From CAIXSC01 sp046349935 (GTDB lineage Bacteria; Planctomycetota; Planctomycetia; Pirellulales; Pirellulaceae): 64,000 bases of DNA. Of the stretch, positions 8,707-16,241 are shown one piece after another. Location of the stretch: positions 248,001 through 312,000 of the forward strand of contig JAXMBK010000003.1 of NCBI GenBank assembly GCA_046349935.1, in the 5' to 3' direction. How positions within the stretch are numbered: position 1 is the stretch's first letter; each line of letters begins with the position of its first letter. The translations under genes and the position numbers were made by a program. Under the pieces are notes generated by a model that was not told the DNA's origin, made no database searches, and saw only the letters and a list, made by a program, of their open reading frames with translations.

Positions 8707-11205
8707 ATGCGTTCGCTGACTCTCCTGGTGCTGACATTGCTCGCAATGCCCTCGGCGGCGGCCGAGACGTCGGTCGAGCTCAAGGCGACGACGCGGCGGC
8801 CGGTCCATCCGCTGTTGATTCGTAACGAACAGGGGCCATTGCTGCGCGTCGTGATTGACGTCCCACGCGGCCAGACCGTCAAGCTAACGGAACTTGAGTT
8901 CTCCTTCGAGGGAACCGACGACTTACACGATCTGGCCGCGGCCAGGTTGTACTCGACCGGAACCCAAGACGAATTCTCGACGGCGACGCCCTGCAGCGAG
9001 CCGCTTGTTCCACGGCCGACGCTCGCCTGCCCGTTGAATCGCGAGTTGACGGCCGGCAAGAACGTGTTCTGGCTCTCGGCGCGCCTCAACGACTCAGCCG
9101 ATTTGCAACGCCAGATCGCTGCAACCTGTACTTCGCTGACCACCTCCGCGGGAAAGCTGACGCCGTCGGACGACGTTGCGAACGCTCGACAGCGGATCGG
9201 CGTCGCACTGCGCAAGCACCAAGACGACGGCGTCCACACCTATCGCATTCCCGCGCTGACAACCTCGCCCAAAGGGACGCTGCTCGCCGTCTACGACATG
9301 CGGCGGCGAGCAGGCCGCGACTTGCAAGAAGACATCGACATCGGGCTCAGTCGCAGCATCGACGGCGGCCGCACGTGGGAGTCGCCGCGAGTCATCATGG
9401 ACATGGGCGAGTACGGCGGACTGCCTCAGGAACAGAATGGCTGCAGCGATCCGGGGATCATCGTCGACCAGCAGACGGGGGAGATTTTTTGTTTCGCCGT
9501 GTGGATGCACGGCAAGCCTGGCCAGCATCAATGGAACGACGATGGGTCCGAGCCAGGTTTTGAAATCGGCAAGGCGGTGCAGCTGTTGCTGGTCCGCTCC
9601 ACCGACGACGGTCTCACTTGGTCCAAGCCCGTGAACCTCACAAGGCAACTCAAGAAGGAAGACTGGCGGTTGCTCGCGCCGGCCCCGCAGTCCGGCTTCT
9701 GCTTGTCCGACGGGACGCTCGTCATGCCCGTTCAAGGTCGCACGGGCCGCGAGCGGCTCGAAACATTTGCGACAATCATGGTCAGCCGTGATCACGGTCA
9801 AAGCTGGACGGTCGGCGACCCCGGCTATACCGGCGGGAACGAGTGTCAAGCAGCGCTGCTCGGCGACGGTTCAATCATGCTCAACGTCCGCAACGATCAC
9901 GAACGCTTCCGAGCGGTCGTCGTGACGAAAGATCTGGGCCGAACCTGGTCGCCGCATCCAACCAGCCGCAATACGCTCATCGAGCCGAACTGCAACGGCA
10001 GTTTGCTGAGCGTCGCGTACGAATGCGACGGCGAATCCAAACGAGTGCTGCTTTTCGCGAACCCTCGCTCGCAGAAGGGACGAACGCACCACACCGTGCA
10101 GGTCAGTTTCGATGACGGCCTCACGTGGCCCGACTCGCATCATTGGTTGCTGGACGAAGGTCGCGGTGCGGGATATCCCAGCCTTACTCGGATCGACGAC
10201 GAGCACGTCGGCATCGTCTACGAAGGGAGTCAGTCGCACCTAGTCTTCGAGAAACTGGCTCTCGTCGATTTGCTGGAACCGACGCGTCGTCATTCATCGC
10301 GCGACGTTTGGCAACGCGAGGTCTCGCCAGAAGGTTTGCGGTTCCTCGAACAACGTCGGCAATCGCCGCCGTTTGGCGCGGCGAGTTTTGACCTGAATGG
10401 CTTGCGCGCCGGCATGGGTGCGCGACAAGAACCGACGACGCCCGGAGTCACGCTGCAGAAAGTGCGTGTGGGCGAAACGCCTTGCGAATGGGTCATGACG
10501 CCGAACGCCGATCCTAATGTGAGACTGCTGTACCTGCACGGAGGCGGCTGGGTTTCCGGTTCGGGCGGGAACTACTTGCCGCTCGCCGCTGACATCTCGG
10601 CCGCAGCTCAGTGCGCCGTGCTGCTTGTCGATTATCGACTCGCGCCCGAGCATCCGTTCCCGGCGGGACTCAACGATTGCGTTGCGGCGCACGAATGGCT
10701 GGCGGCGAACGGACCGACGGGCCCCGGATCGGCCACAGCGACCTTCATCGCCGGCGACTCGGCGGGCGGAAACCTTACGCTGGCGACGCTCTTGGCCCTA
10801 AAGGAACGAAAGCTCAAGCTGCCGGCGGGCGGCATCGCCATCTCGCCCGCGACCGACTTCACGCTTACGAGTCAAGCGTTGAAGTCGGTTCTTGATCCCA
10901 TCATCAGTTCGCGCACGATGCCCGAATTTCGAGATCGCTATTTGGGGAAGTCCGACCCGCGCGAGCCGCTCGCGTCTCCCCTATTCGGCGACTTCCGCGG
11001 CTTGCCGCCGCTGCTCATTCAATTGGGCGAACACGAGATGCTGCGCGACGACGCGATTCGAGTCGCCAAGAAGGCCCGCGCTGACGGCGTCCCCGTCGAA
11101 CTTGAAATCTGGCCCGGAATGGTGCACGTCTTTCAAATCCGCGGTCTACCCGAATCGCGCGAAGCGATCCGTCGCATCGGCGGGTTCATGAAGAGACCAA
11201 AGTAG
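8707..11205 (+). CDS. Secreted sialidase fused to an alpha/beta-hydrolase-3 esterase
   Basis: The 832-residue product has a signal peptide (MRSLTLLVLTLLAMPSAAA) and a sialidase-associated beta domain (about 20-150). The sialidase propeller (about 170-530) has the YRIP arginine motif near residue 178 and five Asp boxes (SIDGGRTW, STDDGLTW, SRDHGQSW, TKDLGRTW, SFDDGLTW). A C-terminal hydrolase (about 575-832) has HGGGW and the nucleophile elbow GDSAGG, as in the hormone-sensitive-lipase family. The frame runs upstream through the repeat to 8521, but the ATG at 8707 immediately starts the signal peptide. It probably releases sialic acids or related sugars and cleaves an ester on the same glycan; the pairing of activities is inferred. 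Confidence 0.9.
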   Translation: MRSLTLLVLTLLAMPSAAAETSVELKATTRRPVHPLLIRNEQGPLLRVVIDVPRGQTVKLTELEFSFEGTDDLHDLAAARLYSTGTQDEFSTATPCSEPLVPRPTLACPLNRELTAGKNVFWLSARLNDSADLQRQIAATCTSLTTSAGKLTPSDDVANARQRIGVALRKHQDDGVHTYRIPALTTSPKGTLLAVYDMRRRAGRDLQEDIDIGLSRSIDGGRTWESPRVIMDMGEYGGLPQEQNGCSDPGIIVDQQTGEIFCFAVWMHGKPGQHQWNDDGSEPGFEIGKAVQLLLVRSTDDGLTWSKPVNLTRQLKKEDWRLLAPAPQSGFCLSDGTLVMPVQGRTGRERLETFATIMVSRDHGQSWTVGDPGYTGGNECQAALLGDGSIMLNVRNDHERFRAVVVTKDLGRTWSPHPTSRNTLIEPNCNGSLLSVAYECDGESKRVLLFANPRSQKGRTHHTVQVSFDDGLTWPDSHHWLLDEGRGAGYPSLTRIDDEHVGIVYEGSQSHLVFEKLALVDLLEPTRRHSSRDVWQREVSPEGLRFLEQRRQSPPFGAASFDLNGLRAGMGARQEPTTPGVTLQKVRVGETPCEWVMTPNADPNVRLLYLHGGGWVSGSGGNYLPLAADISAAAQCAVLLVDYRLAPEHPFPAGLNDCVAAHEWLAANGPTGPGSATATFIAGDSAGGNLTLATLLALKERKLKLPAGGIAISPATDFTLTSQALKSVLDPIISSRTMPEFRDRYLGKSDPREPLASPLFGDFRGLPPLLIQLGEHEMLRDDAIRVAKKARADGVPVELEIWPGMVHVFQIRGLPESREAIRRIGGFMKRPK

Positions 11206-11312
11206 TGGACCGCTCCGTCGGTCCAACTTCCTCCCAAGCACGAAGCGTAGGCGAGTTGACAGACGAAGAAAGATTCGGGAGGTATCGTTGGATCGCGGAG
11301 CGATCCACGACT
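11204..11312. repeat. REPIN-like element, copy 2
   Basis: TGGACCGCTCCGTCGGTCCA (11206-11225) begins directly after the sialidase stop codon, and TGGATCGCGGAGCGATCCA lies at 11289-11307. Ends, order and overall size (about 102 bp) match the copy at 8521-8636, while the interior differs. Confidence 0.7.
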
Positions 11313-11345
11313 TTGGCAAAGCCTACTAATGCTGGAGCGTTCGCT

Positions 11346-12332
11346 TTGAAAAGAACACGTTCGAGTCGCATCGTCGCCTCTCTCGCCGTACTCTTATTCG
11401 TCGGCGTCACTCCCGTCGCGTACGCCGACGATCCGCCGGCGTCTTCCCAATCGACGCAGCCAACCGGCGGGTTCAGCGTCGATGAGCAGCCGGATCGTCT
11501 GCAGATCTCGCTGGACGGCCGGCCGATCGTCGATTTCGTGTTTCGGGACGACAAGATCTTGAGGCCGTACTTCGCCAACGCGCGGCTCGTGAACGGCCTG
11601 CTGGTCACGCGCCGTCATCCTCCGATGCCTGGCGTCGACGCGGTCGATCACGACGCAATGCATCCGGGAATCTGGCTCGGCTTCGGCGATCTCAGCGGCG
11701 AAGACTACTGGCGCAACAAGGCGACGATGGAGCATGTCCGGTTTAAGGCGGCCCCGAAAGTCGCCGGTGGGCGTCTGACGTTTTCGACCGAGTGCCGCTT
11801 GAAATCCGCCGCCGGCGAACCGCTCTGTTCGCTCACGAACGCGCACACACTGGCGGCTCGACCGACCGGTTGGCTGTTGGCGTGGAACGCCCTGATCGCG
11901 GCAGATCAACGAGCGGTCGTCTTTGGCGATCAAGAGGAGATGGGTTTTGGAGCTCGCATCGCGACGCCCTTCACCGAGCGAAATGGCGGATTGATCCGGA
12001 GTTCGACAGGTCGGAAGACGGCCCAGACAACTTGGGGACAGCCGGCCCAGTGGTGCGACTACTCGGGACGCGGACCGCAATCCGGCGGGATCATGCTGAT
12101 GGCGAGCCCCGGTAATTTCCGCGACAGCTGGTGGCACAACCGCGATTACGGCGTCTTCGTCGCCAACCCCTTCGGCCGCGAAGCGATGAAGCAAGGAGCT
12201 CGCAGCGCAATCACAGTGGACAAGGGCCAGTCTTTTCGACTTTCCTTTGGCGCATTCATCCACGACCACCGCGAGTTCGACGCGGAACTCGAGTTTCAAA
12301 CGTACCAGCAGTTTGAGGTTAAGGAGCGGTAA
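11346..12332 (+). CDS. Secreted DUF6807 (PmoA-like) family protein
   Basis: From a TTG start at 11346, preceded by GGAG about 10 bases upstream, the product is 328 residues. It has a signal peptide (VASLAVLLFVGVTPVAYA) and matches the DUF6807 family: RPYFANARLVNG, HHP-type RRHPPMPGVDAVDHD, MHPGIWLGFGDLSGEDYWRN and DSWWHNRDYGVFVANPFGR. The frame continues upstream through the repeat to 11205, which is unlikely to be translated. Function is unknown; the family is common in planctomycete glycan-degradation neighbourhoods. Confidence 0.85.
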   Translation: MKRTRSSRIVASLAVLLFVGVTPVAYADDPPASSQSTQPTGGFSVDEQPDRLQISLDGRPIVDFVFRDDKILRPYFANARLVNGLLVTRRHPPMPGVDAVDHDAMHPGIWLGFGDLSGEDYWRNKATMEHVRFKAAPKVAGGRLTFSTECRLKSAAGEPLCSLTNAHTLAARPTGWLLAWNALIAADQRAVVFGDQEEMGFGARIATPFTERNGGLIRSSTGRKTAQTTWGQPAQWCDYSGRGPQSGGIMLMASPGNFRDSWWHNRDYGVFVANPFGREAMKQGARSAITVDKGQSFRLSFGAFIHDHREFDAELEFQTYQQFEVKER

Positions 12333-12431
12333 GCGGCTGTGTCTGCGACGTCCACTCGATGAAACTCACGCTCGCGCAGTTGGCGGGAATGGATCTTGAG
12401 TGCGCCGATTTGGTCGGCGTCGCTCCCCCGC

Positions 12432-13166
12432 TCATTGGCGTCTCGACAAGACATGTCCGAGGCCGCCGTCGACGCCCAGCACTTGGCCGGTGATCCAGTC
12501 ATTCTCGCCATCGACCAGCCAAGCCGCCAGCGAAGCAACATGGCGTGGTTCTCCAAGGCGCCCCAGTGCGTGCATTTGGCTGGAAGCCGCAGCGCTGGCT
12601 GGCGTCTCCCAGAGTCGTCGAGTCATCTCGGTTCGTACCAGTCCAGGACTGATGACGTTTACGCGAATGTTGTTCGCTGCGTAAGTCGCCGCTGCGGAGC
12701 GTGCCAGTCCAATGACGCCGGCCTTCGCCGCGGCAATCGCTTCGTGATTGGGAACGCCGACTTCCGCAGCAGCCGATGCAAACAAGACGATCGATCCACC
12801 TTGTTGTCGCATCAGTTTTGCACCGGCCCTTACGGCCGCAAACGCGGTAAACAAGTTGACTTCCAAGATAGTCCGAAAGTCGTCGTCGGAGGTTCCATGC
12901 GCAGGTTTCAACAAGACCGAGCCGATGCAATTTACAAGCCCCGAAAGTCCGCCGAGCGGCTCCGATCCGCTTCGCAGAGCTTCCTCCAGCGCTTCGGAAC
13001 GAGAGAAGTCGACGGCGATTGACGGTTGGCGAAGTAGGGCCGAAAGCGACGCCAGTTTGTCGGGATTGCGTCCGACGAGCAAAAGCGATTGGCCCTGGCC
13101 GGCCAAGCGATGTGCGAGGGCGCTGCCAATCGTCCCCGTGGCTCCCATGATGGCAATGGCGGTCAT
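12432..13166 (-). CDS. Short-chain dehydrogenase/reductase lacking the canonical catalytic Tyr
   Basis: The 244-residue product is a single Rossmann domain: nucleotide-binding GATGTIG at 8-14, NCIGS in place of NNAG near 79, the Ser position at 131 (FASAAA), and a C-terminal GQVLGVDGG. In the active-site segment NHEAIAAAKAG the Lys is present (Lys148), but the residue four before it, normally Tyr, is Ile144. This argues for altered chemistry or a non-catalytic role. Substrate is unknown. Confidence 0.88.
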   Translation of the reverse strand: MTAIAIMGATGTIGSALAHRLAGQGQSLLLVGRNPDKLASLSALLRQPSIAVDFSRSEALEEALRSGSEPLGGLSGLVNCIGSVLLKPAHGTSDDDFRTILEVNLFTAFAAVRAGAKLMRQQGGSIVLFASAAAEVGVPNHEAIAAAKAGVIGLARSAAATYAANNIRVNVISPGLVRTEMTRRLWETPASAAASSQMHALGRLGEPRHVASLAAWLVDGENDWITGQVLGVDGGLGHVLSRRQ

Positions 13167-13279
13167 TTGAATCTCGTCGCTTGCGTGAATAGGATCATCG
13201 TCACTCTAGGTCCAAGTGCGGCCGTCGAACAGTCTTCGCCGACGCAGGTCTTGCCGCCATTGATCGATCGGGCAACTTT

Positions 13280-14371
13280 GTGTCGCAACCGCCTCGTACT
13301 CGCCTCGCCATGATTGACGGCATTCGCGGAATCGGCGCCATCTCGATCGCGCTATACCACATCTTCCGGTACGGCCCGCTGCCGCTGGCCGCCGACGCGG
13401 TGGTTCCTGACCCCGTGCGCTGGTGTATCGATCACGGTTGGATAGCCGTGCAATTTTTCTTGGTGATCAGCGGCTTCGGCGCAGCGTACGCCACGCTCAA
13501 CCAGGTTTTGCCGATCGGCGCCGTTCGAGTGTACCTTGTGCGACGCCTGATTCGATTGGGCGGCGCCTATTGGGCGACGATCGCTCTATCCACGGTCCTG
13601 ACGGCGATCGCGATCTTGGCGCTCGACGACCGTTCGTTCAACGAGAGCCTGCCGACGTTGGGTCAGATCGCGGCGCACATCGCCTTTCTGCAAGACATCA
13701 TCGACTACGAGAATCTCACGACCGGAATCTGGTTCCTGTCCATCGATTTGCAGTTCGGCGTCGTGTTCATTTTGCTGCTGAAATTAGCGCAAAGCACCGC
13801 CGAGCAAATGAGCGGCGACGCCTCGCGCCCCGGAATCCTTCCGTTGGCGATCTGGTTCGGTCCGCTGACGCTCTACTCCCTGTTCGTTTCGGTTCGCCTT
13901 TCGGCCACCGAGATGTGGTTTCATCACTTCTTCTGTATGCCGATGCTGGGCGCCGTCGTGTGCTGGACCGTCTACGGCGGGCTGCGGCCGCGAGTCTTTT
14001 GGACCTACGCGACGCTCATCCAGGCGCAAGTGATCCGCGTCTTTGTAGAAGAAGAAGTCTTCATGCTGGAGGTCGCTCTGGCGTTGATGGCAGGATCAAT
14101 CATCTATTGCGCGGCTCGATTGGGATCAATCGAAACGTGGCTGAACAACCCGCTGATGCAGTACCTGGGTCGAATCTCTTACAGCCTGTTCCTGATTCAC
14201 TATCCCGTCAGTTGGGTCATTGGTTGGATCGGCGTTCGTCTGACAGGCGATCAGCCCTGGGCCGCGCTCGGATGGCTGCTGGCCGAGTTGCTTGCCAGCA
14301 TCGGGGCGGCTCATCTCTTGTATACTCATGTGGAACAACCGTCGTTGGCTTGGGCCAAACGGGTTCATTGA
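13280..14371 (+). CDS. Membrane acyltransferase, family 3 (OafA/YrhL-like)
   Basis: The 363-residue product from GTG at 13280 carries the N-terminal IDGIRGIGAISIALYHIFRY block with the conserved His of acyltransferase-3 proteins. FFLVISGF and VRRLIRLGGAYW follow, with about ten hydrophobic segments ending in SLFLIHYPVSW. An alternative ATG at 13310 would remove 10 residues. The family moves acyl groups, usually acetyl, onto envelope sugars. Confidence 0.88.
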   Translation: MSQPPRTRLAMIDGIRGIGAISIALYHIFRYGPLPLAADAVVPDPVRWCIDHGWIAVQFFLVISGFGAAYATLNQVLPIGAVRVYLVRRLIRLGGAYWATIALSTVLTAIAILALDDRSFNESLPTLGQIAAHIAFLQDIIDYENLTTGIWFLSIDLQFGVVFILLLKLAQSTAEQMSGDASRPGILPLAIWFGPLTLYSLFVSVRLSATEMWFHHFFCMPMLGAVVCWTVYGGLRPRVFWTYATLIQAQVIRVFVEEEVFMLEVALALMAGSIIYCAARLGSIETWLNNPLMQYLGRISYSLFLIHYPVSWVIGWIGVRLTGDQPWAALGWLLAELLASIGAAHLLYTHVEQPSLAWAKRVH

Positions 14372-14413
14372 TTTCTCACGGCCGCTTATGAGTTGAAGAG
14401 GAGAGCGAATCGT

Positions 14414-15445
14414 ATGTGTTCGCATTGGGGACTTCGAGTTTGCTTGGCGCCGTTCGCAGGATTGGCGAGCTTGCTCGCGGTCGTGCTCCTGCCGCTGGAA
14501 GCGCCGGCGGCTGATCCGAAGCAGATCGAGTTTGCGATTGCCATTCACGGCGGAGCAGGACTTGAACCCGCAAAACTGAGTTCCGCCGATCGGCAGCGGC
14601 AGCACGAAGCGCTGACTCGAGCCATCTACGCGGGGCGGGACATTTTGGCCCGCGGCGGTTCTGCAATGGACGCCGTCGAACAGGCGATTCGCGTGCTCGA
14701 AGACGAACCGCTCTACAACGCTGGCCGCGGCGCCGTATTCAATAACGTGGGCCGCCATGAACTTGATGCCGCCGTCATGGATGGTCAGACGCGTAAAGCG
14801 GGCGGCGTCGCCGGACTGACGACGGTGAAGAACCCTGTGTCGCTAGCGCGACTCGTGATGACCGAAACAAAGCACGTTTTGCTAATCGGCGAGGGCGCCG
14901 AGAAGTTTGCCGACGAGATGCGCGATCGGCCGCAAATCGAACGGGTGGCGAACGAGTATTTCAGCACGGACGTGCGCCGCCGTGAATGGCAGGAAGCGGT
15001 GGAACGCGAACGACGCGAGCGAGGCGGAGCGGCTTCCGGCAAAGGCACCGTCGGCTGCGTCGCCCTCGACAAGCACGGCAATCTAGCGGCCGGCACCTCC
15101 ACAGGCGGGCTGACCAACAAGAAATGGGGGCGAGTGGGCGGAGTGCCCATCGTGGGTGCGGGAACTTACGCCGACAATCGGACCTGTGCGGTGAGCGGAA
15201 CAGGCACGGGAGAAGTGTTTATCCTCCACAGCGTCGCATTCCAGATTCATGCACTGATGCTCTTTCGAGGCCAAACGTTGAATGACGCAATGAAACAGAT
15301 GGTCGACGAAACTCTCCCCGAAGACTCGGCCGGCATCATCGCCGTCGACCGCGAAGGACGCATCACCATGCGTTGCAATACGCCCGGCATGGCTCGCGCC
15401 GCGTTGGACTCTCGAGGCAAACTGGAGATCAAGCTGGAGAGGTAG
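14414..15445 (+). CDS. Isoaspartyl peptidase / type 2 L-asparaginase (Ntn hydrolase)
   Basis: From ATG 14414, preceded by AGGAGA, the product is 343 residues with a signal peptide (LAPFAGLASLLAVVLLPLEAPA). It shows AIHGGAG, the autoprocessing site GKGTVGCVALD with catalytic Thr212, and HGNLAAGTSTGG. The precursor cleaves before this Thr to give alpha and beta subunits. The family hydrolyses isoaspartyl dipeptides and asparagine. A TTG seven codons upstream (14393) is a less likely start because the AGGAGA would then be inside the gene. Confidence 0.93.
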   Translation: MCSHWGLRVCLAPFAGLASLLAVVLLPLEAPAADPKQIEFAIAIHGGAGLEPAKLSSADRQRQHEALTRAIYAGRDILARGGSAMDAVEQAIRVLEDEPLYNAGRGAVFNNVGRHELDAAVMDGQTRKAGGVAGLTTVKNPVSLARLVMTETKHVLLIGEGAEKFADEMRDRPQIERVANEYFSTDVRRREWQEAVERERRERGGAASGKGTVGCVALDKHGNLAAGTSTGGLTNKKWGRVGGVPIVGAGTYADNRTCAVSGTGTGEVFILHSVAFQIHALMLFRGQTLNDAMKQMVDETLPEDSAGIIAVDREGRITMRCNTPGMARAALDSRGKLEIKLER

Positions 15446-15485
15446 ATCCCCCAGCGCGTCTCTGCAACACTCGTACCCAGTAGTT

Positions 15486-15508
15486 TGCGGATCGCACCGC
15501 GATCCGCA
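15486..15508. repeat. Palindrome 3' of the asparaginase gene
   Basis: GCGGATCGC (15487-15495) pairs with GCGATCCGC (15499-15507) around a 3-base loop. It resembles the GGATCGC...GCGATCC core of the REPIN-like ends at 8612 and 11289. It lies between the convergent asparaginase gene and the unknown operon. No T-run follows. Confidence 0.6.
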
Positions 15509-15584
15509 TCACAAACCGCAACAATCCCCGGCCTCGCCGAGGCGCCAGGTGGGGCGTCGCTTCGATCGCGAGGCGCACGTCCTC

Positions 15585-16193
15585 TCAGCCCGACGGCTCT
15601 GATGCCGGCGCAGGGTCGAGCAGCACAGGGCGGCTGAGGAAATCGATTGCATCGGCGATGGGAGAGTACGAAGCGAGCGGCTTGAGTCCCGAACCGGCCA
15701 GTTCCCAAAAGCTCTCCTGGAGTTCGTCGAGTACCACGATCAGGCGATGGCCGGCCTGATAACGACCGGCCTTCTTTGCGGCTTCAGCCGCTGGAATCAG
15801 CGACTCAAGCTGTGCGGCGACGTCGTTGATCAAAGGCACGGCCGCAGCATCGTCGTCATAGGCGCCTCCGTAGGCTTGCCGCACGAAAACAGCCAAGGCG
15901 TTCAGCTTCAAGCGATAACACAGACAATAGCTGGAAACTCCGTGACCGACGTGGCCGAATGCGACCTCGGCGGGACCGCCGGGCGCTCGAGATTCTTCGA
16001 GAAAGCCGTGCAAGTCTTGCAGGTTGAGCGGGTCGCTGCCCCACGTCCACTCTGAAAACTCATCGAGTTCACGAATGAGTTCGCGTGGAACAGGGGGCAG
16101 GCGGAGTCCGTTTTCCTGGTACTTCAGGAAGGCGGCCTCAAGGACGCTGTCGCCATCGGAGGCATCGTTATCGTTCGTTGCTGCGGTTGCCAT
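15585..16193 (-). CDS. Unrecognised 202-residue protein, fifth gene of the 10-kb operon
   Basis: I do not recognise this family. It is a cytoplasmic-looking, acidic protein without signal peptide or membrane segment. The middle (WTWGSDPLNLQDLHGFLEE, GHVGHGVSSYCLCYRL) looks like a compact alpha/beta domain, and the C-terminal half is helical. It follows the kinase-like gene after 48 bp on the same strand. Small last genes in such operons can be chaperones, inhibitors or immunity proteins, but nothing in the sequence shows which. Confidence 0.8.
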   Translation of the reverse strand: MATAATNDNDASDGDSVLEAAFLKYQENGLRLPPVPRELIRELDEFSEWTWGSDPLNLQDLHGFLEESRAPGGPAEVAFGHVGHGVSSYCLCYRLKLNALAVFVRQAYGGAYDDDAAAVPLINDVAAQLESLIPAAEAAKKAGRYQAGHRLIVVLDELQESFWELAGSGLKPLASYSPIADAIDFLSRPVLLDPAPASEPSG

Positions 16194-16241
16194 GGAAGTG
16201 TTTGGGTCTCGTGAAGGCGAATGGGGTCTACGTCAGCGGGG

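Noticed and set aside
12333..12431. Short 38-codon minus-strand frame overlapping the SDR stop codon
   Set aside because: No recognisable product and no independent support; probably non-coding.
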